A stretch of 64,000 bases of DNA from Psilocybe azurescens (GCA_023853785.1 JAJIRX010000569.1:310001-374000); one strand, 5' to 3'; counted from the first letter of the stretch, positions 34,879-47,309 are shown. Made by a program: numbers and translations. The notes: generated by a model not told the origin, from the sequence alone.

Positions 34879-36326
34879 GTCATGTAGGTAGTATACACTT
34901 CGGCCAGGGAGTGTGAAAGTCTTGTTCCCCCTCGCGCACCGGCGCCACTGTGGTATTTATGCTTCTTCTACACAATTGAAAATCACAATTAATAAAAAGT
35001 ACTCCATAGTTGATGGGGCTATGGTTAGGTGGCCGGCGGACGAAATTGAATAAAAGCTACCGCAGACAACGACATGACAACGGATGTCGGCCACTGGTCA
35101 GTGAATGGGCCGTCAGGACAATTGAGTTATCGTTACCATATGTACACAAATAACGATTGAGAGTGGTCCATTCCTGAACCTGGGCTTTGCGTGGACATAA
35201 CAGTAAAATTCTTGCCCCCAGGCTGTGGAGGCATCTTGTCTCGAAGGCGCGATCGGCATAGCCAATGGATGCTCGGACCTGCCTCCATTTCGAAACCATG
35301 ATCAAAACGTGTGGCACTGTCATTGACTGATGTTTGCTTGGTGTTCTTTCGTTCTTAGAATGGTACGTGGACTTTACTGCAGTAAAATAAATTCTTGGCA
35401 CCAAAGGAGATGAGAGGGATCCAGGCGGGGAGAATATATATGGACAGTTCATTCTCTTCTGTGCAGCATCTGTCCAAAATTAGATTCCACACCATATATT
35501 TTTGTGAGGGCATCATTATGCACATAAGCAAGTGCAGTAGTATATGCTCAAGTATGAGGTAGAGACTCAGAGCTCCTGGGCAAACAACTGTCATTACTTT
35601 GCCGGTAGTAACAAGTAGTACCGGAAAGGGGGGCTACTTTGTTAATATTACCATTAAGCCTTCAGTTCTTGATTCCTAGGTTACTGATTTAAATAATACT
35701 TGAATGAGTCGGATGTTCTAGTCATGATTTGGATTTGAGAATGAAATCTGACGGCGCCAATGCCTATGGCTTTCACACCAGCAGGCAGTTTCTGATTGGA
35801 CACTGACGCGACGGAGTTCCCAAATATGAAAGAACTTCCAAAATGAGTTCTGTAGAGACCGAGGACCAGGGAGCGAGCCACAGAAAAAAATAATAAATGT
35901 CAGATCATGTAATATTCAAAGGAGGTGCCCGATAATTAAGACAAGACTCGTCTAGACCCAGATCTTCGAAAGAGCCGGTTTGCCCTCTATTAGTACGAAA
36001 AAAACAACAACAAAACAGCACACTGGAAGCATTTGCCTAGAAAAGCGTGGACCGCACAGAACAAGGAAAAGTGAATGACAATAAGCATTTCGATTATCAA
36101 CAATTCGATCAAGACGCTCAGATCTCAATGCTGGCCTCTTAGCCCTCTTGATGGCATTTAGATCGTAGGCTTTTGCGAGTTCATAAATATTCGAGCTCAA
36201 GGTCGCCCTCCCAAGCCTATCTTCTTTTTTCAATTGTCCTCGAAGCTATAAGTAATATTTGAAATCTTGAGAGAAATGTTCAGGCGGTATACCAATACGC
36301 GACTACCCAGAAAAACACCTCACCAA
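34879..36326. promoter_or_regulatory. Divergent spacer between pheromone genes A and B
   Basis: About 1.45 kb between two outward-facing pheromone precursor genes; their promoters lie at its two ends. Minus-strand open frames at 35057-35594 and 35952-36233 show no family features. No receptor-like seven-helix sequence is present. Confidence 0.4.
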
Positions 36327-36437
36327 ATGGATTCCTACACTACCATCAACTTCTCTGATGACGCTACCGTCGTTTCTAATCCCTCTGATGGCGAGCGAAA
36401 TGGCGATAGCGGAAACGCTTTCTGCGTCGTGGCTTGA
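36327..36437 (+). CDS. Mating pheromone precursor (CaaX), copy B
   Basis: A 36-residue intronless frame: MDSYTTINFSDDATVVSNPS, then DGERNGDSGNAFCVVA-stop. It has the CaaX box CVVA and an ER pair nine residues before the Cys, so the predicted mature lipopeptide is NGDSGNAFC. It aligns along its length with the gene at 49951 (both start MDS-F/Y-TT-V/I-NFS and share PSDGER), and the DNA just after the stop is also alike (TTTCAAGCC in both). It points away from copy A. It overlaps a longer out-of-phase frame (36358-36570) that should be ignored. Confidence 0.9.
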   Translation: MDSYTTINFSDDATVVSNPSDGERNGDSGNAFCVVA

Positions 36438-37056
36438 ATTTCAAGCCCCCTTTATAACCCAGTTGCATCACCTCATCATATCACCTGTAAGATATTTAGT
36501 TGTTCATATTATTTACGAGAGTCCTGACTTTACAGCAGTCATCGCATCGGGCATATATCCGGGCCATTAAATATTTCGTTTTCATTAATGTGGCCTAGAT
36601 TGGATTGGAGGGAAGTCGGAAAAATCCGCTACATATCTGTCACATTTTCTTTTCTACAATATCAGCAACGATTAGCAACGGCGCTTTACCTTTACGCTCC
36701 ATCTTGGATGTTTAGAGCACTTACCATAATCCATTTTGAAAGTTCAATACATATATATTTCGCTTGCCAGTGTTGCTGCTTGAGGTTGATTTCTTTTGCA
36801 TTTGCGATGAATCCATGGTAACACGACTCAGGTCAACGTGCGACTTTATTTATTGTTGTACTGTCCTTCCAACGAGACCTTTCCATCCTCGTATATCGAT
36901 GACAAAGAAGAACGGACTTTCAACCATAACCAGAACTTCGGTTGTTCATCTGTTTGTTAACGATAAATTTCAATGGCTGATTTGATGAACGAGACTTGCC
37001 TGCCAAACCTCGGAGTCTACGGCAGTCTCGTGAACAAGTTTCGCCATGCCACATTT
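36438..37056. other. Intergenic after pheromone gene B
   Basis: Pheromone 3' UTR followed by AT-rich sequence; overlapping short frames (36588-36985) lack any recognisable feature. Confidence 0.35.
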
Positions 37057-38794
37057 CTAAGCTCTGTATTTGGCATTTTTCTTCATATATACGCAACTCA
37101 CACTAGGAACCCTTTGCCTCAGCCAAGGTAACCACGCTGAATCCACTTGGGGACATTCGTCAATCTTCAGAGATAATATCTCTGACCAGGGCGATGGAAT
37201 TCGCTCCTCGCCACTAACTATCCGCTCAATATCCGTTGAACGATGGGATTTGATCAGTCGCACGAGAGGGCCTGTCTGGACGTCCGGACACCTCGAAAAA
37301 TCAACGTGTGCCAACTTCGGGCAGATTGGGGATGCCCGTTGCAGCGTCGCAGGAATCCGTACTGGAGTTTGCGGGAGGTGAGTAAGTCTCCGCTAGTGCT
37401 TCTATTGCAAGCGAAGCTAATCGTGAAATGTTGGTTATTTCTAGGCGCTGGAGATTTGTAGATATGCGTAAGAGTGCAACAACTGGTTCAGGGGAGCATA
37501 AACAAGAGCAAAGGGCGAGTTCTGTCAGATGCGTTGGGCGTGTCGCTGCCAGGCGCTCCAAAAGTTGGGATACTCCAGCTGAGTGATTGCTCTCGATTCG
37601 AAGGACTTCCAAGGCTGGGAATCTCACGTCGTATATCGCAATGGGGATGAGGGCCTTCAAGAATAGGTGTTTCAAGTAGAGGAGATCCAATGTTTGGTCA
37701 GGGACAAAATCAAAAGAGACGTTTTGCAGGGTGATACTTTCCAATAGAGGGCTCGCCTTTAAAACATCGACAAAATTTTGGGAAGGGGCGTACACATTGT
37801 GCAAAGTCATAGTTGCTAAACTTCGTACTGCAAGAGGGGATAATAACGTTGTTTGAGGAGGAAATGACGGTTAGATGCCGCAGCTTTGTATCAGCTTCTT
37901 CTTTACCAAAAGGAAATGCAGGGATAGGAGTTAGGTTGATCGGTTTCGAAGTACTCAATATTAGTCAATGCATCCAGTTTCCCGATATAACGCAAAAAGC
38001 GACGGCATCCCATTGCTGGACTTTGAAAACGTGTAGATGATCCCAGGCCAGAGTCTCAAGCGAATCGCCCGTCCAGTGCGGGACCTCCATAGCAGATGCC
38101 CGTATTGAAAGTTCTTTGATTTTTCCCTTTGATCGTTCGACCCACACCTTGGCCTTTTGCATTGGCCGCCTTCGCGTGAGTATCAGATTGTCCCAAAGCT
38201 GAGGGAAGATTATGGACGACGTCCCTCCAATGTCTCGAGACATGCGACAGTGTGATTGGAGTTGTCTTATTGTCCTGGATGACCATTTTCGCAATTTCAG
38301 AGAAAAGCTCGATAGGAAGTTTGCCCATGTGGTCGGTGAAAAGCCTGCGGTGTCGCTCCGTTTCCAGTTTGGCCGCCTCTACTTCAGAACGCAAAAAGTA
38401 TAAAGACGCGCGTCTTTGTGTTTCCCCTTCCTTCAGCCTATCAAGCGCCAGGGATACCATCGTCAGCGACGCGTCCAATTTATTAGCGTCGAAGAAGGCG
38501 CGTGCAGCGCGTGCATAGCCTTGCCACCGATCTGGGGCAACCTCGATAGTCTTTTTCGCATCTTTCAATGCCTCCTTTGTGTCTCCCAGTTTCATATACA
38601 CAGCAGAACGAGAGTCCAGGATGAGATATTTATTCTGCCCATCGTGTTTCAAGGCCTGTATGTGGATCATTCAGGTAATCTCACTACTGCATATCTGAAC
38701 ACCATTACGAACCTCGGTGAATTGTTGGAGAGCTTTCTGGTACTCTCCTTCCTTGTAATAGGTCAAGCCTGTTTGGAAGTGCTTTCGTGACATG
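37057..38794 (-). CDS. TPR-F-box-LRR protein (Dia2-like layout)
   Basis: The start at 38794 gives MSRKHFQTGLTYYKEGEYQK, a tetratricopeptide repeat. After an intron two more TPR helices follow (YLILDSRSAVYMKLGDTKEA and RWQGYARAARAFFDANKLD). An F-box follows: GKLPIELFSEIAKMVIQD with SHVSRHWRDVV. The rest (about 38200-37057) is leucine-rich-repeat-like with regular L-x-x-L blocks and ends KKNAKYRA-stop. TPR-F-box-LRR is the layout of yeast Dia2, an SCF substrate receptor at replication forks, but agaric F-box families are large and orthology is not shown. A frame change near 37380 (intron or one-base error) precedes the last exon, which carries CPKLAHVDFSRCPD. Confidence 0.78.
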
Positions 38795-39263
38795 TTATGA
38801 GTCTGTGGATAATATAGGGCCACGGAATATGGGGTCAGAGTTATACGTTAAACGTTGGAACACTAAATCATTGCTACTCTTAGCAACTAGTCTCACGAAT
38901 GCGAAATGGTTAGATCACGTGTGATCGTTTAAACAATTGGACGCCCGGAACGTCAAGGTCCAAGTCATAACTCCTTTGCTGCGTTTTCAAATGATCTTGA
39001 GGGTCCACTGTCCACGGCACTTATATGAGATACTTGGGGACCTTCAGATATGCTTTTCATCTCATTTATCCAAAATCTCCTATACCGATACAAGTTATAA
39101 TATACAAAATAGTTTCGTTCTTTGAGAAAGGAAGCATAATACTATACTTTACGTAGTTAATTACTTCGACTTTCGCGTGTCGAGCTAGGCCCTGGCCTTT
39201 TCCTCTAAGCCCGGATTTGAAATGTTCAGGTCTGCCTCCAATCGTCGGCACTGTGTAACGTAT
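38795..39263. other. Intergenic between two F-box/LRR genes
   Basis: Promoter of the 38794 gene and 3' end of the next. No coding signal. Confidence 0.35.
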
Positions 39264-40677
39264 TTACTCGTCGGCTGAGAGCACGTAGCTAACACTAGGA
39301 ACGCGGTGTAGCAGCCATGATACCCATGCCGGGTCAATTTGAGGGCAGTAGTCAATGACTAAAGAAGATATTGCTCGCGATAGAGGAGGTGGGCTCTGGC
39401 CGTCCCATCCAAACTGTTTGCCATTGTCGATCACTGTAAGTCGGGACTTCACCATACGCATGATAGGTCCAGTTTCGGCCCCTGGGCACCCCGAAAAATT
39501 AACATGGGTTAGATTAGGGCATACGGGAGATTGAGGCGGTAGGTTAGAGTAACCCAAAGCCTGTAGTTCTGGGGTGTTTGCCTGTGGAAAGACTTGAATA
39601 GTAAGGCGTAGACAGGAATTCTATCACGAATGTTACTTCTTGGGAAGGTGTATACGACACTTCGAGACTCTGCAGGTTTGGCGACGTGCGTAGAAGTGAG
39701 ATGAGCCCGTAGGAGCAGAAGTAGTCGCGGCATGAACTAAAGACAATCTCAGTCAGATGAGCACTGCTGTAGCTCGACGCAAACCGACGTAAGAAATTAG
39801 TCGCCCGCATCATAGCACTAGGGCGGTCGATTCGGAAAACCTCGAGAGCCGGCATTTTAAGCCCGTGAACTGGAATATAAAAATAACGGCAAAGGTGAAG
39901 AGATTTTAGATGAAGTAGTGTGATGTATTTCTTTATACCGTCGTATCGCACGCCTTCCAAGGATAGGTGCTCAAGGAGGGGATTGGCAGAAAGCAAGTCA
40001 CAAAAATACCCACTCGGGACATTCACATCAATCAGAGTCAAAGTTGTAAGATTTCGCACTTGGAGTGGAGTACGAAACGACCGTGGATGAGTAGAAAGAA
40101 TGGTAAGATGCCGTAATGAAGAGTCCAATGAGTTTTGGATTAAACGGAATGAGTCCAAGGAATTAGCACGGTCAATTTCAAGCACTTCGAGGTTGACCAA
40201 TGCGTTGACCTTTCCAATGCGGCTGATATATTCAACTACTGGCCATCTTTCAACTTTAAGAATGCGAAGAGTTTCCCATCTGACTGGCTCTAGATAACGC
40301 GTCCAAGATTCCATCCTTGCTTTTGTGGCCGCCTGTCGGCGTATTGAAAGTTCCCTAAGCTTTCCTAGAGTTCTTGCCATCCAGAATTCAACCTTTGCCG
40401 CTGGTCGCCGATTTGTGAGCACAAGACTGTCCCACAAAAAGGACTCTTATGGATGACATCCTGCCATTTCTTCGAGACGTGTGAAATCGGCAATGGCGAG
40501 GAATGTGTTTCGTGCACTACCATCTTTACGATTTCAATGAAAATCTCGATTGGAATAATTCCAAAGTGATCAATGAGGGGCTGGATAGTCACAGTCGCAT
40601 CTTGTGAGACAGAATGCTGTCGGATACGTTTGTCAGATCCCGCATGGGATAGGGCCCCTGAGGAATTCTGTAGCATG
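39264..40677 (-). CDS. F-box-LRR protein, paralogue of the upstream gene without TPR repeats
   Basis: ATG 40677 (MLQNSSGALSHAGSDKRIRQ) leads into an F-box, FGIIPIEIFIEIVKMVVHET with SHVSKKWQDVIHKSP, very like the neighbour's. After an intron near 40445 the LRR-like part follows (LWDSLVLTNRRPAAKVEFWM and FLRRFASSYSSAHLTEIVFS) and the end CPNLTHVNFSGCPGAETGPI matches CPKLAHVDFSRCPD of the first gene. The TPR repeats are absent. The two genes are tandem on the same strand and plainly duplicates. The frame changes near 39590, as in the sister gene, so an unrecognised shared intron there is possible. It probably acts as an SCF substrate receptor. Confidence 0.72.
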
Positions 40678-41083
40678 GTGATGCTATGGCGTCCAGTGTG
40701 CACTACGAGCGCCTAGACGCCCTGCGGTTTGGCTGGGGTTCTTGGAGGTACTGGGTGGAATAAAATTGAAAGTTTGATTACTGTAAGACTGTAAGACTTG
40801 AACGCGGATCGGATGATCCAAGTTTTCGAGAGAAAGAGGTAAAGAGGTTTATAATTCGGAACTTGACAGTAACGGTTCAAGGCACCGGTAGTGTACGGCG
40901 GCTCGACAGACGTGCTTGACGTCACGTGTAGTAGTTGCAACTGAACAGACCTGCACTGACTAGCAAGGGAGGTTATACAGTTCATCGAATGAGAGTTCAG
41001 AGGAGGATCATCGGGGCCATTTGACAAAAAGCTTAAACATTTTCTTCTTAATGTACATCGTTGGAACCTTGTTGAAGATAATA
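40678..41083. other. Intergenic
   Basis: About 400 bases between two minus-strand genes; promoter of the F-box gene and 3' UTR of the E2-like gene. Nothing else seen. Confidence 0.35.
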
Positions 41084-43412
41084 TTATTCCAAAAGTATGA
41101 TAATACACTTTGATGTGCAAGCAACCGGCGGTTCAGCCCGAATGGCCAAAACTTTCCAGCTTTGCCCTTTTTTCTGCACCTCTTCCAAATTCCGCTTGTT
41201 GAGAGGGACGTGATACTTGCGGACAGCACTCTGCTGAACAGCCTCCCTAAGCATATCAGAGAACACCGACTTGGACAATGTTAGGCCTTTGGAGAATTTG
41301 ATACACCGGAAGAAGTTGGGCCAATTGTCGACTGCATAGATAGCTTTGATTTCAGCGACCATCTGTTCCGGAAGTTCCTTGTCCGCAAAGCCATAATTAT
41401 CGTGAAGGCACGACATGTTGGAGGAGTATGTCCGGATGAAGAGCCGCAAGAAGCTGATTTGGAACATAATTAGGCGGAGGCTTGTCCTTGAGTTGTTGAA
41501 CGTGTTGTTTAATCGGAAGTCGCTTGCTCCGGTTTCCATGACTTCAAGCTCTGGGAGTGCTTTTAGGACCCAACGAACGTTGCGCGTGATGGCCTCTTGA
41601 AGAAACTTCCCGCAAAGAACATCCCAAGTTATGGGCGGTTTTGAGACAGGTGGGAGAACAAGAACCAATGTGATAAGTACAATAAGCTCTCCCATATCTG
41701 GCGTATGCTTCTTAAGTCGAGTCTCTGGTTGGTCGATAAATTGCTGGAGTTTCTGTGTTGCGCCCCGGAGAATTGCAGGTGTCGACTCGCAGAGACGAAT
41801 AAGGAGATGAAAGAGGTGGCAGTAGGAGATTACAGCCTTCTCCGATGCATAAAGGAGAGTTCGGGTATGGTCTCCTGCCTTTTGTCCCATAGCGTCGTCG
41901 CAAGATTTCATAAGAGAGACCACGATGTTATTCATCATCCGATAAAGCACCTCAACTTTCTGATGATGATGTACTGGAGGCCCAGCTCTTCTGTTCATCG
42001 GCTGGCGTATTTTCTGGGCCACTTTAATGTCTTCCTGACGAAGAGCTCCTTCTATGACAGCAAGACGAGCCCAAATCACCGGTTGTGCTTTAACAAAATG
42101 CGAGCGATTGAAGGCCAAAGGAAGGAAGAAATCGAATGACCGCTTTTGAATACTACATCGCACCTTGAAATCATCAAATGCCTCCATGCTTAACCAGTCA
42201 AAGTCTGAAGACAGAGCCCGGGCCCCGGGATTGAACCTGATACCAATTCCAAGTATGCATTCGTTGAGAGGCGTACGAAGAAAGAAGCATCTGAGTTCTA
42301 GGCGGAGAAGGAGGTGCATATATGTGACAACATGGCGGAACCGTTGATAGGCCATTGAGAAAGAAATCATGCTTTCAGAAGGTAGAAAGGATGCAATCTC
42401 CCCTAAAACATCGTCGTTCAGGTTGGCCATGCAACATGTCAATGGAGGGTGCAGAAGACTGGCAGGGACATAGATAGTCGTGTCCGGCGTCGTCAGCACA
42501 ACTTGGTGGTGTGGAAGGTCAGGTCCGCCATAAGGACATTTCCTGCAAGTCCACGTCGAAATTGACTCGTAAGCGGAGGTCCACCGAAAATTGGCAAATT
42601 CAATTTTGTGAACGGATTGTGCTGTGTTTGGGAATGTCTTGACATATTGAGTGGCCTTTCCTTGTCGTCTGACCACAACTTCGTCGGTTATGTCCGACTC
42701 CCACAAAGTTTTGAGTATTTGTTGGTTCCGGGTTCTAAAGCGATACGCCTCTTCAGATGGAGGCCAGTGCTGGTCAACTTCAGAGTCGAGAACATAGCAC
42801 ACAAGCATGTGGTCTCCAATTTCAACATCATAGCCAGAATCTTGTTCAATCTATAAAGCAAGTATTATTTATAAGCGATGTACGTGAGTCAAACACCGAT
42901 AGATCAATACCTTCGTACTAGAGAAAAAAGTCAAAAATTGAAGGAACAACCCTCTAAGTGTCAGAGCTGGTGAGTAGCTAGAGCAATGTTAAATTAAGGA
43001 CCAAAAAAGGACCAGGAAACGCACCCTCCCGTATAGCCACCTTGACTAGGCAACGTTGGCTTCAATAAATCACAGCATATATAAGACCCGAACAAATTTG
43101 GATGATTAATGCCGCCAGTACTTGAAGATACCATTGGTGGTGCCATAGGCTATAGCATGCTTGTCAGTAAAGTAGATAGCAAGAGAAAGAGTCCACTCAC
43201 CCAATTATCTGGTAACATAACATCGAAGTGCAAAGACAAACCGGTCCAAGGGCCACTTGGGGAGTTAGAACCAAGCAGATCCTTCTGAAGTCGGCATCGT
43301 CTGTGAATACAGCAACTCCAGGATACGGATTGGCCTGCAGCTCAACAAGATCCTGATAAAGGCGTGAGAGAAGACGCCCATTGGTTCTACTCGAGGAGGC
43401 ACGATGTGGCAT
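41084..43412 (-). CDS. E2-like (UBC fold) protein joined to an F-box-like segment
   Basis: The start at 43412 gives MPHRASSSRTNGRLLSRLYQ, and DLVELQANPYPGVAVF opens a ubiquitin-conjugating fold. Next come GPWTGLSLHFDVMLPDNW, then after an intron INHPNLFGSYICCDLLK with the E2 HPN motif and a Cys in the catalytic position, then GYTGGYSPALTLRGLFLQFL. The large last exon (to 41084, about 570 codons) includes LPHHQVVLTTP, then MANLNDDVLGEIASFLPSES with MISFSMAYQRFRHVV, an F-box-like stretch, and about 400 residues of helical sequence I do not recognise. The frame slips at G4 43259, so one base is probably missing. UBC-core proteins of this size are known in agarics. That the same chain carries an F-box-like motif is my reading. 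Confidence 0.75.
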
Positions 43413-44052
43413 TTGAGTGAAGAAAGTCGAAGACCAGATAGGAATACAGATAGGAAACGTCACAGGGAATTCCCTTGAAATTTTGCACCTGAAGAGCACT
43501 CAGAGAGCTTTAGAACAATTTATGGTGCAGGGGTGTGGACCAGCGGTTCCGCACTGTGAAACATTAAGAGTCATGTCGAGTGTGCGGCAGGGTATTAATG
43601 ATCGGATAGAATTTTCTTTATTTCACACAGAGTGAGGAGCGTAAAAGGCTAATTGTATAGAGGTAGGCGATGTGCACTTCGGGCGCGTCAAGAAGAAGTA
43701 TGGCAGGGGTTTCCATAAGCGCGAGTCTCAGTTCGTGTTGAAGTTCAAGTTTGAGTCAATTAATTTATTGAGGCCGACGCCAACAATATATAAATGCACG
43801 TGACACTACTGTAAGTTTCCCGAGCGCAAACCAACCTTCAAGAATCAAGGCTCAGAAAGTAGTACGCATTTGTAACTCTAACCTCAAGCCGTATGTACCC
43901 ATCTATCTTTACAACACAAGATATTCAATCTATGCTATAGTGGTTAGCTTTAGTATCGACCCAATACCCCTTCATTTTCTCAGAGGAGCCCTGCTCACCT
44001 TGGGAAACATCTGAGTCCTAATAATAACACTATTTACGGTTTTGAAATCACG
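43413..44052. promoter_or_regulatory. Divergent region between E2-like gene and Ctk2-type cyclin
   Basis: About 640 bases; both promoters lie here. TATATAAATG at about 43788 is a possible TATA element. No coding sequence supported. Confidence 0.4.
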
Positions 44053-45577
44053 ATGCGAAATACAGGCAGCGCGGACCCACAAAGCTCTAGGGCAAACACA
44101 CCTTCTCAGATGCCAACATCGTCGTCCAAGTACTACCACCCATATTTCTCTCCGGCTGAAATCCAATACCTATCCGAGAAACAGCGTGGAAAGCAGACAG
44201 CTACGCAGGAAGAAAAGGTCAGACAGAATGCATGCACTTTTTGGAGACCATTGGCGCTCGGATTGGTTTGTAGGTTATCTTGTCTTTTATCTTTTTTATG
44301 CGGAACTGCTTACACCGTAATCTGTCTATCTAGCCCGAGACGTACAATAGCCACGGCTGAAGTCTTATACCATCGATTTCACCTCTTCTTTCCCAGAAAG
44401 GACTTCCAGTACCACGTATGTTGCTTTTACGAAGTTGAAGCCACGTTACTAACGTTGGAATTGACAGGATGTAGCCCTTGCAGCCCTCTACGTATCTACA
44501 AAGGAACACGATACTCTCAAGAAACCTCGCGAACTTCTCGCCGCATCTTATGCCATCCGATATCCTGACCGTGCTGCCAAATCCAAGAACCCTGGCGGGG
44601 AAATTGACCTTGATACAATGGATCAAACGGTACATTCATCTTTCTAGTCTGTGCCGCATTATAGCTCATTCGCCTTGTAGGTGGTAGAAAGCGATCGACA
44701 ACGTTTATTGGCAATAGAGCGCCTGATCCTGGAAACAATTTGCTTCAACTTCACCGCACGTATGGCTTTCCCATATGTAATTAAAATCGGGAAAGAACGT
44801 CGGGGTATGTAGACTCTTGCCTTACTTCTTTGTTAATCGCCGTCTTTATGCACGCGAACAGCGAATAAAAAGTAATCAAGCTTGCCTGGCGAATCGCCAT
44901 CGACTGGTGCGCAGACTTTCTCGGCATCCGAATTTTGGCTGTTTCGCTCAATGATGTTCCGAATTTTACAGCTACCGGACAATTTTGCCACTTCTATACC
45001 CACCCCATACTTTAGCCATAGGAAGCCTCTACGTCGCATCTCTGCTACTATCCTTCGAACAACCTCAAGTATCAGACTACGATGAAAATGGCAACGTGTC
45101 TCCTGCGGTACTTGCTCAACAGTTCAGTACACCTTCGAAATGGAAGGACACGTATCGGTTGCAACTGGGCGATGTTGACGGTAAGTACTTCTTCTGCCTG
45201 CCTATTTCCATTCTCAATTCTCCTAACATCCTTTAGATTTTGCACACACCATGTTAGACCTTTTCGTGCAATTCTCCCAAAATCCATCTGCCAATACTTC
45301 GCCAAGCACCCCCTCCTCACCGTCTCCGAACCTTCCAGCACGGGATAGACATAATTTACAAGCACTGCAACCACAGTCACCGTACAAATCTGATCAATTA
45401 ATACGAATGAAGATCGCGCTGCGTGAGCATGAGGATGCTCTAAACGGTCACCGGCGAGAGCAAAAGCTATTGAGTTCCGATCCCAGTGCGCTGTATAACA
45501 ACGATAAGATCGGACAGAACGAGGGCACCGTTCGCTTTCTCTTCTTCCCTCCGGATAATAAGGGTAATATGGCATAA
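44053..45577 (+). CDS. Ctk2-type cyclin (CTD kinase cyclin subunit)
   Basis: A regulatory cyclin of the RNA polymerase II C-terminal-domain kinase (Ctk1/CDK12 partner). The start at 44053 gives MRNTGSADPQSSRANTPSQM, then YYHPYFSPAEIQYLSEKQRG and QEEKVRQNACTF. The cyclin box continues PRRTIATAEVLYHRFHLFFP, DVALAALYVSTKEHDTLKKP and DRQRLLAIERLILETICFNF. The second half has KLAWRIAIDC and LYVASLLLSFEQPQ, then a Pro/Ser-rich tail ending GNMA-stop. The frame slips at T5 44238 (one T missing), directly before the helix that continues as ARIGF and, after the intron, PRRTIATA. Five introns. Confidence 0.9.
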
Positions 45578-45788
45578 TTTTGTTGTTGTATTAGATGATT
45601 ACTATAGTACATATGTTTCCGTATTATATATCACGAATGGGCAGTCGCATTCTACCAACTGTCTCTAATGACAGGGTATCAATTCCTATGGGACACCAAC
45701 CCCCATTATTTCTGTTGTAAGAGTTGTAATATTTGTTTTGCGAGAGGTAGGATTATCAGTCTGGCAGGGCTCAGTAGAGGTGGGATAA

Positions 45789-47309
45789 CTAATCCACCCC
45801 CAGTCCGCGTCGATGCCAAGCGTTCACTTTAAAAAAAGAATGAGTTAGCGATGATAACGATGAGGCGTTAGAAAGCAAACATACCCATAGGTTGAGCAAG
45901 GATGAACATGTCAAAATACACCCACAGGCGACCTGGCCATCCGCCAACCCTTCTCCCAGTGAATCGTCTCCACAATCGTTCGATTATCAAGATTGGACCT
46001 TGAATAGCGAAGAACAATGTCGCTGAGTGATCAAATCCCCTGCCCATGGAATACATAGCGCATTCGTGAAACAGGCCGGATGCGATAAACGTGCCAAACA
46101 ACATCCCGAAGTTCCCTGCCAGCCATTTACCTGGGTATCCACCAAACACGAGGAATGTCTGGCGGAGCAGTTGATGCCACCTCTTTGCCCAAAACTCGTG
46201 CATCGATTCAGCTGTCCATGGATCTTCCATGACAGGAGGCCAGGACAGAGGTGAACTACCCATGACCCCTACAGCAAAGAGAGTGATGAGGTCGTAAACC
46301 ATACCGAAGCCAGCAAGGATCGCCGATCCGGTAAGCATGTGGATAACGGTAGAAACAGCATATCGTGCGATTGGTGAGAGTTCAGGATAGAACATGCTTC
46401 CTCCCAGTGGTTCACCCACACCAGGAAATAGCTTCAATAGAGGCTTCCAAAAAAGTCGACGGTGAGATAGTTTTTACGAAGGAAACTAGAGTCGCCTGAA
46501 GGAAAGCTGAGGGCTCAAGTGGGCGCGTGTGTTTGGGTACATGGGCACCCTGACCGAATTTCCATTTGAGACCTCGAAGTGTGTGTGCGATTTCAATGGC
46601 ATCGTAAAACCAGGTAGCGATGAACGGATGTCGGGCAGGCTCATCGCTTTCTACGTAGCCGTTTCCATTGCCATTAGGAACATCCTTTGCTTTGCCCTTC
46701 TTGACCCCAGGACGGCTTTCACCAATCTTAAGCATTCCCTCCTTGTTCAAGGCGAACTCAAGTGATTTAGAAATAGCGACAGCCGCAAAAGGCCTGTAGT
46801 AACCCATAATATCAGCGGCTAGATTTCAAAAATAAAAAAACATCTGGAACTTACATTGACCCCAATTATATACATTGAGTTCGGGTATTGTCCAGGTAAA
46901 CCGGTAGGCCGCGACGAGTATTGACGTAATGACACTTGGCAGCATGAGCAACCGTATAAGATAGGTGTCGGGTCTCCGTGTTAAATATGCCAGAAAGATA
47001 AACGGCGCATAGCAGAGAAGTGGGTAAACTGCGTTATTCCATGTGATGGGTGTTCGGTGTTCTGGTTCTGGCACAATAGTCCGGAACGCTTCGTTTGCAC
47101 CCCAGAGGAGCCTGTGACAGATTTAGAATGAAGTCTGCATATTCTGTCAAAGTATAATACACATACTGGTGTTTCAGAGAAACCATGGGTATTAGGATGT
47201 TGCTGGTGTAGAAACAGATGAACAAAGCATGTTTGTTTGCTTTCTAAGAGCCATCATCGTCACCGAAGGGGGCAACATACGCAAGCGGTAACGCTGAAAT
47301 CGGGGCCAT
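45789..47309 (-). CDS. Wax-synthase-domain membrane O-acyltransferase (MBOAT-like)
   Basis: A multi-pass membrane acyltransferase. The start at 47309 gives MAPISALPLA, then NKHALFICFYTSNILIPMVS and further hydrophobic helices. The catalytic region shows WTAESMHEFWAKRWHQLLRQ, the conserved family motif in which an Asn/His-containing loop precedes the membrane, and later FGTFIASGLFHECAMYSMGR with the probable active-site His. A last short exon after an intron (45888-45829) gives the end QPMVNAWHRRGLGVD-stop at 45789. Fungal members transfer acyl groups to alcohols or act in natural-product acetylation. The substrate is not visible from sequence, and no biosynthetic cluster surrounds it. Confidence 0.85.

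Noticed and set aside
35952..36233. Minus-strand frame containing NRNAYC, similar to the pheromone tail NAYC
   Set aside because: No CaaX stop after the Cys (HSLF follows), no ER pair at the right distance, and the frame continues; a chance match.
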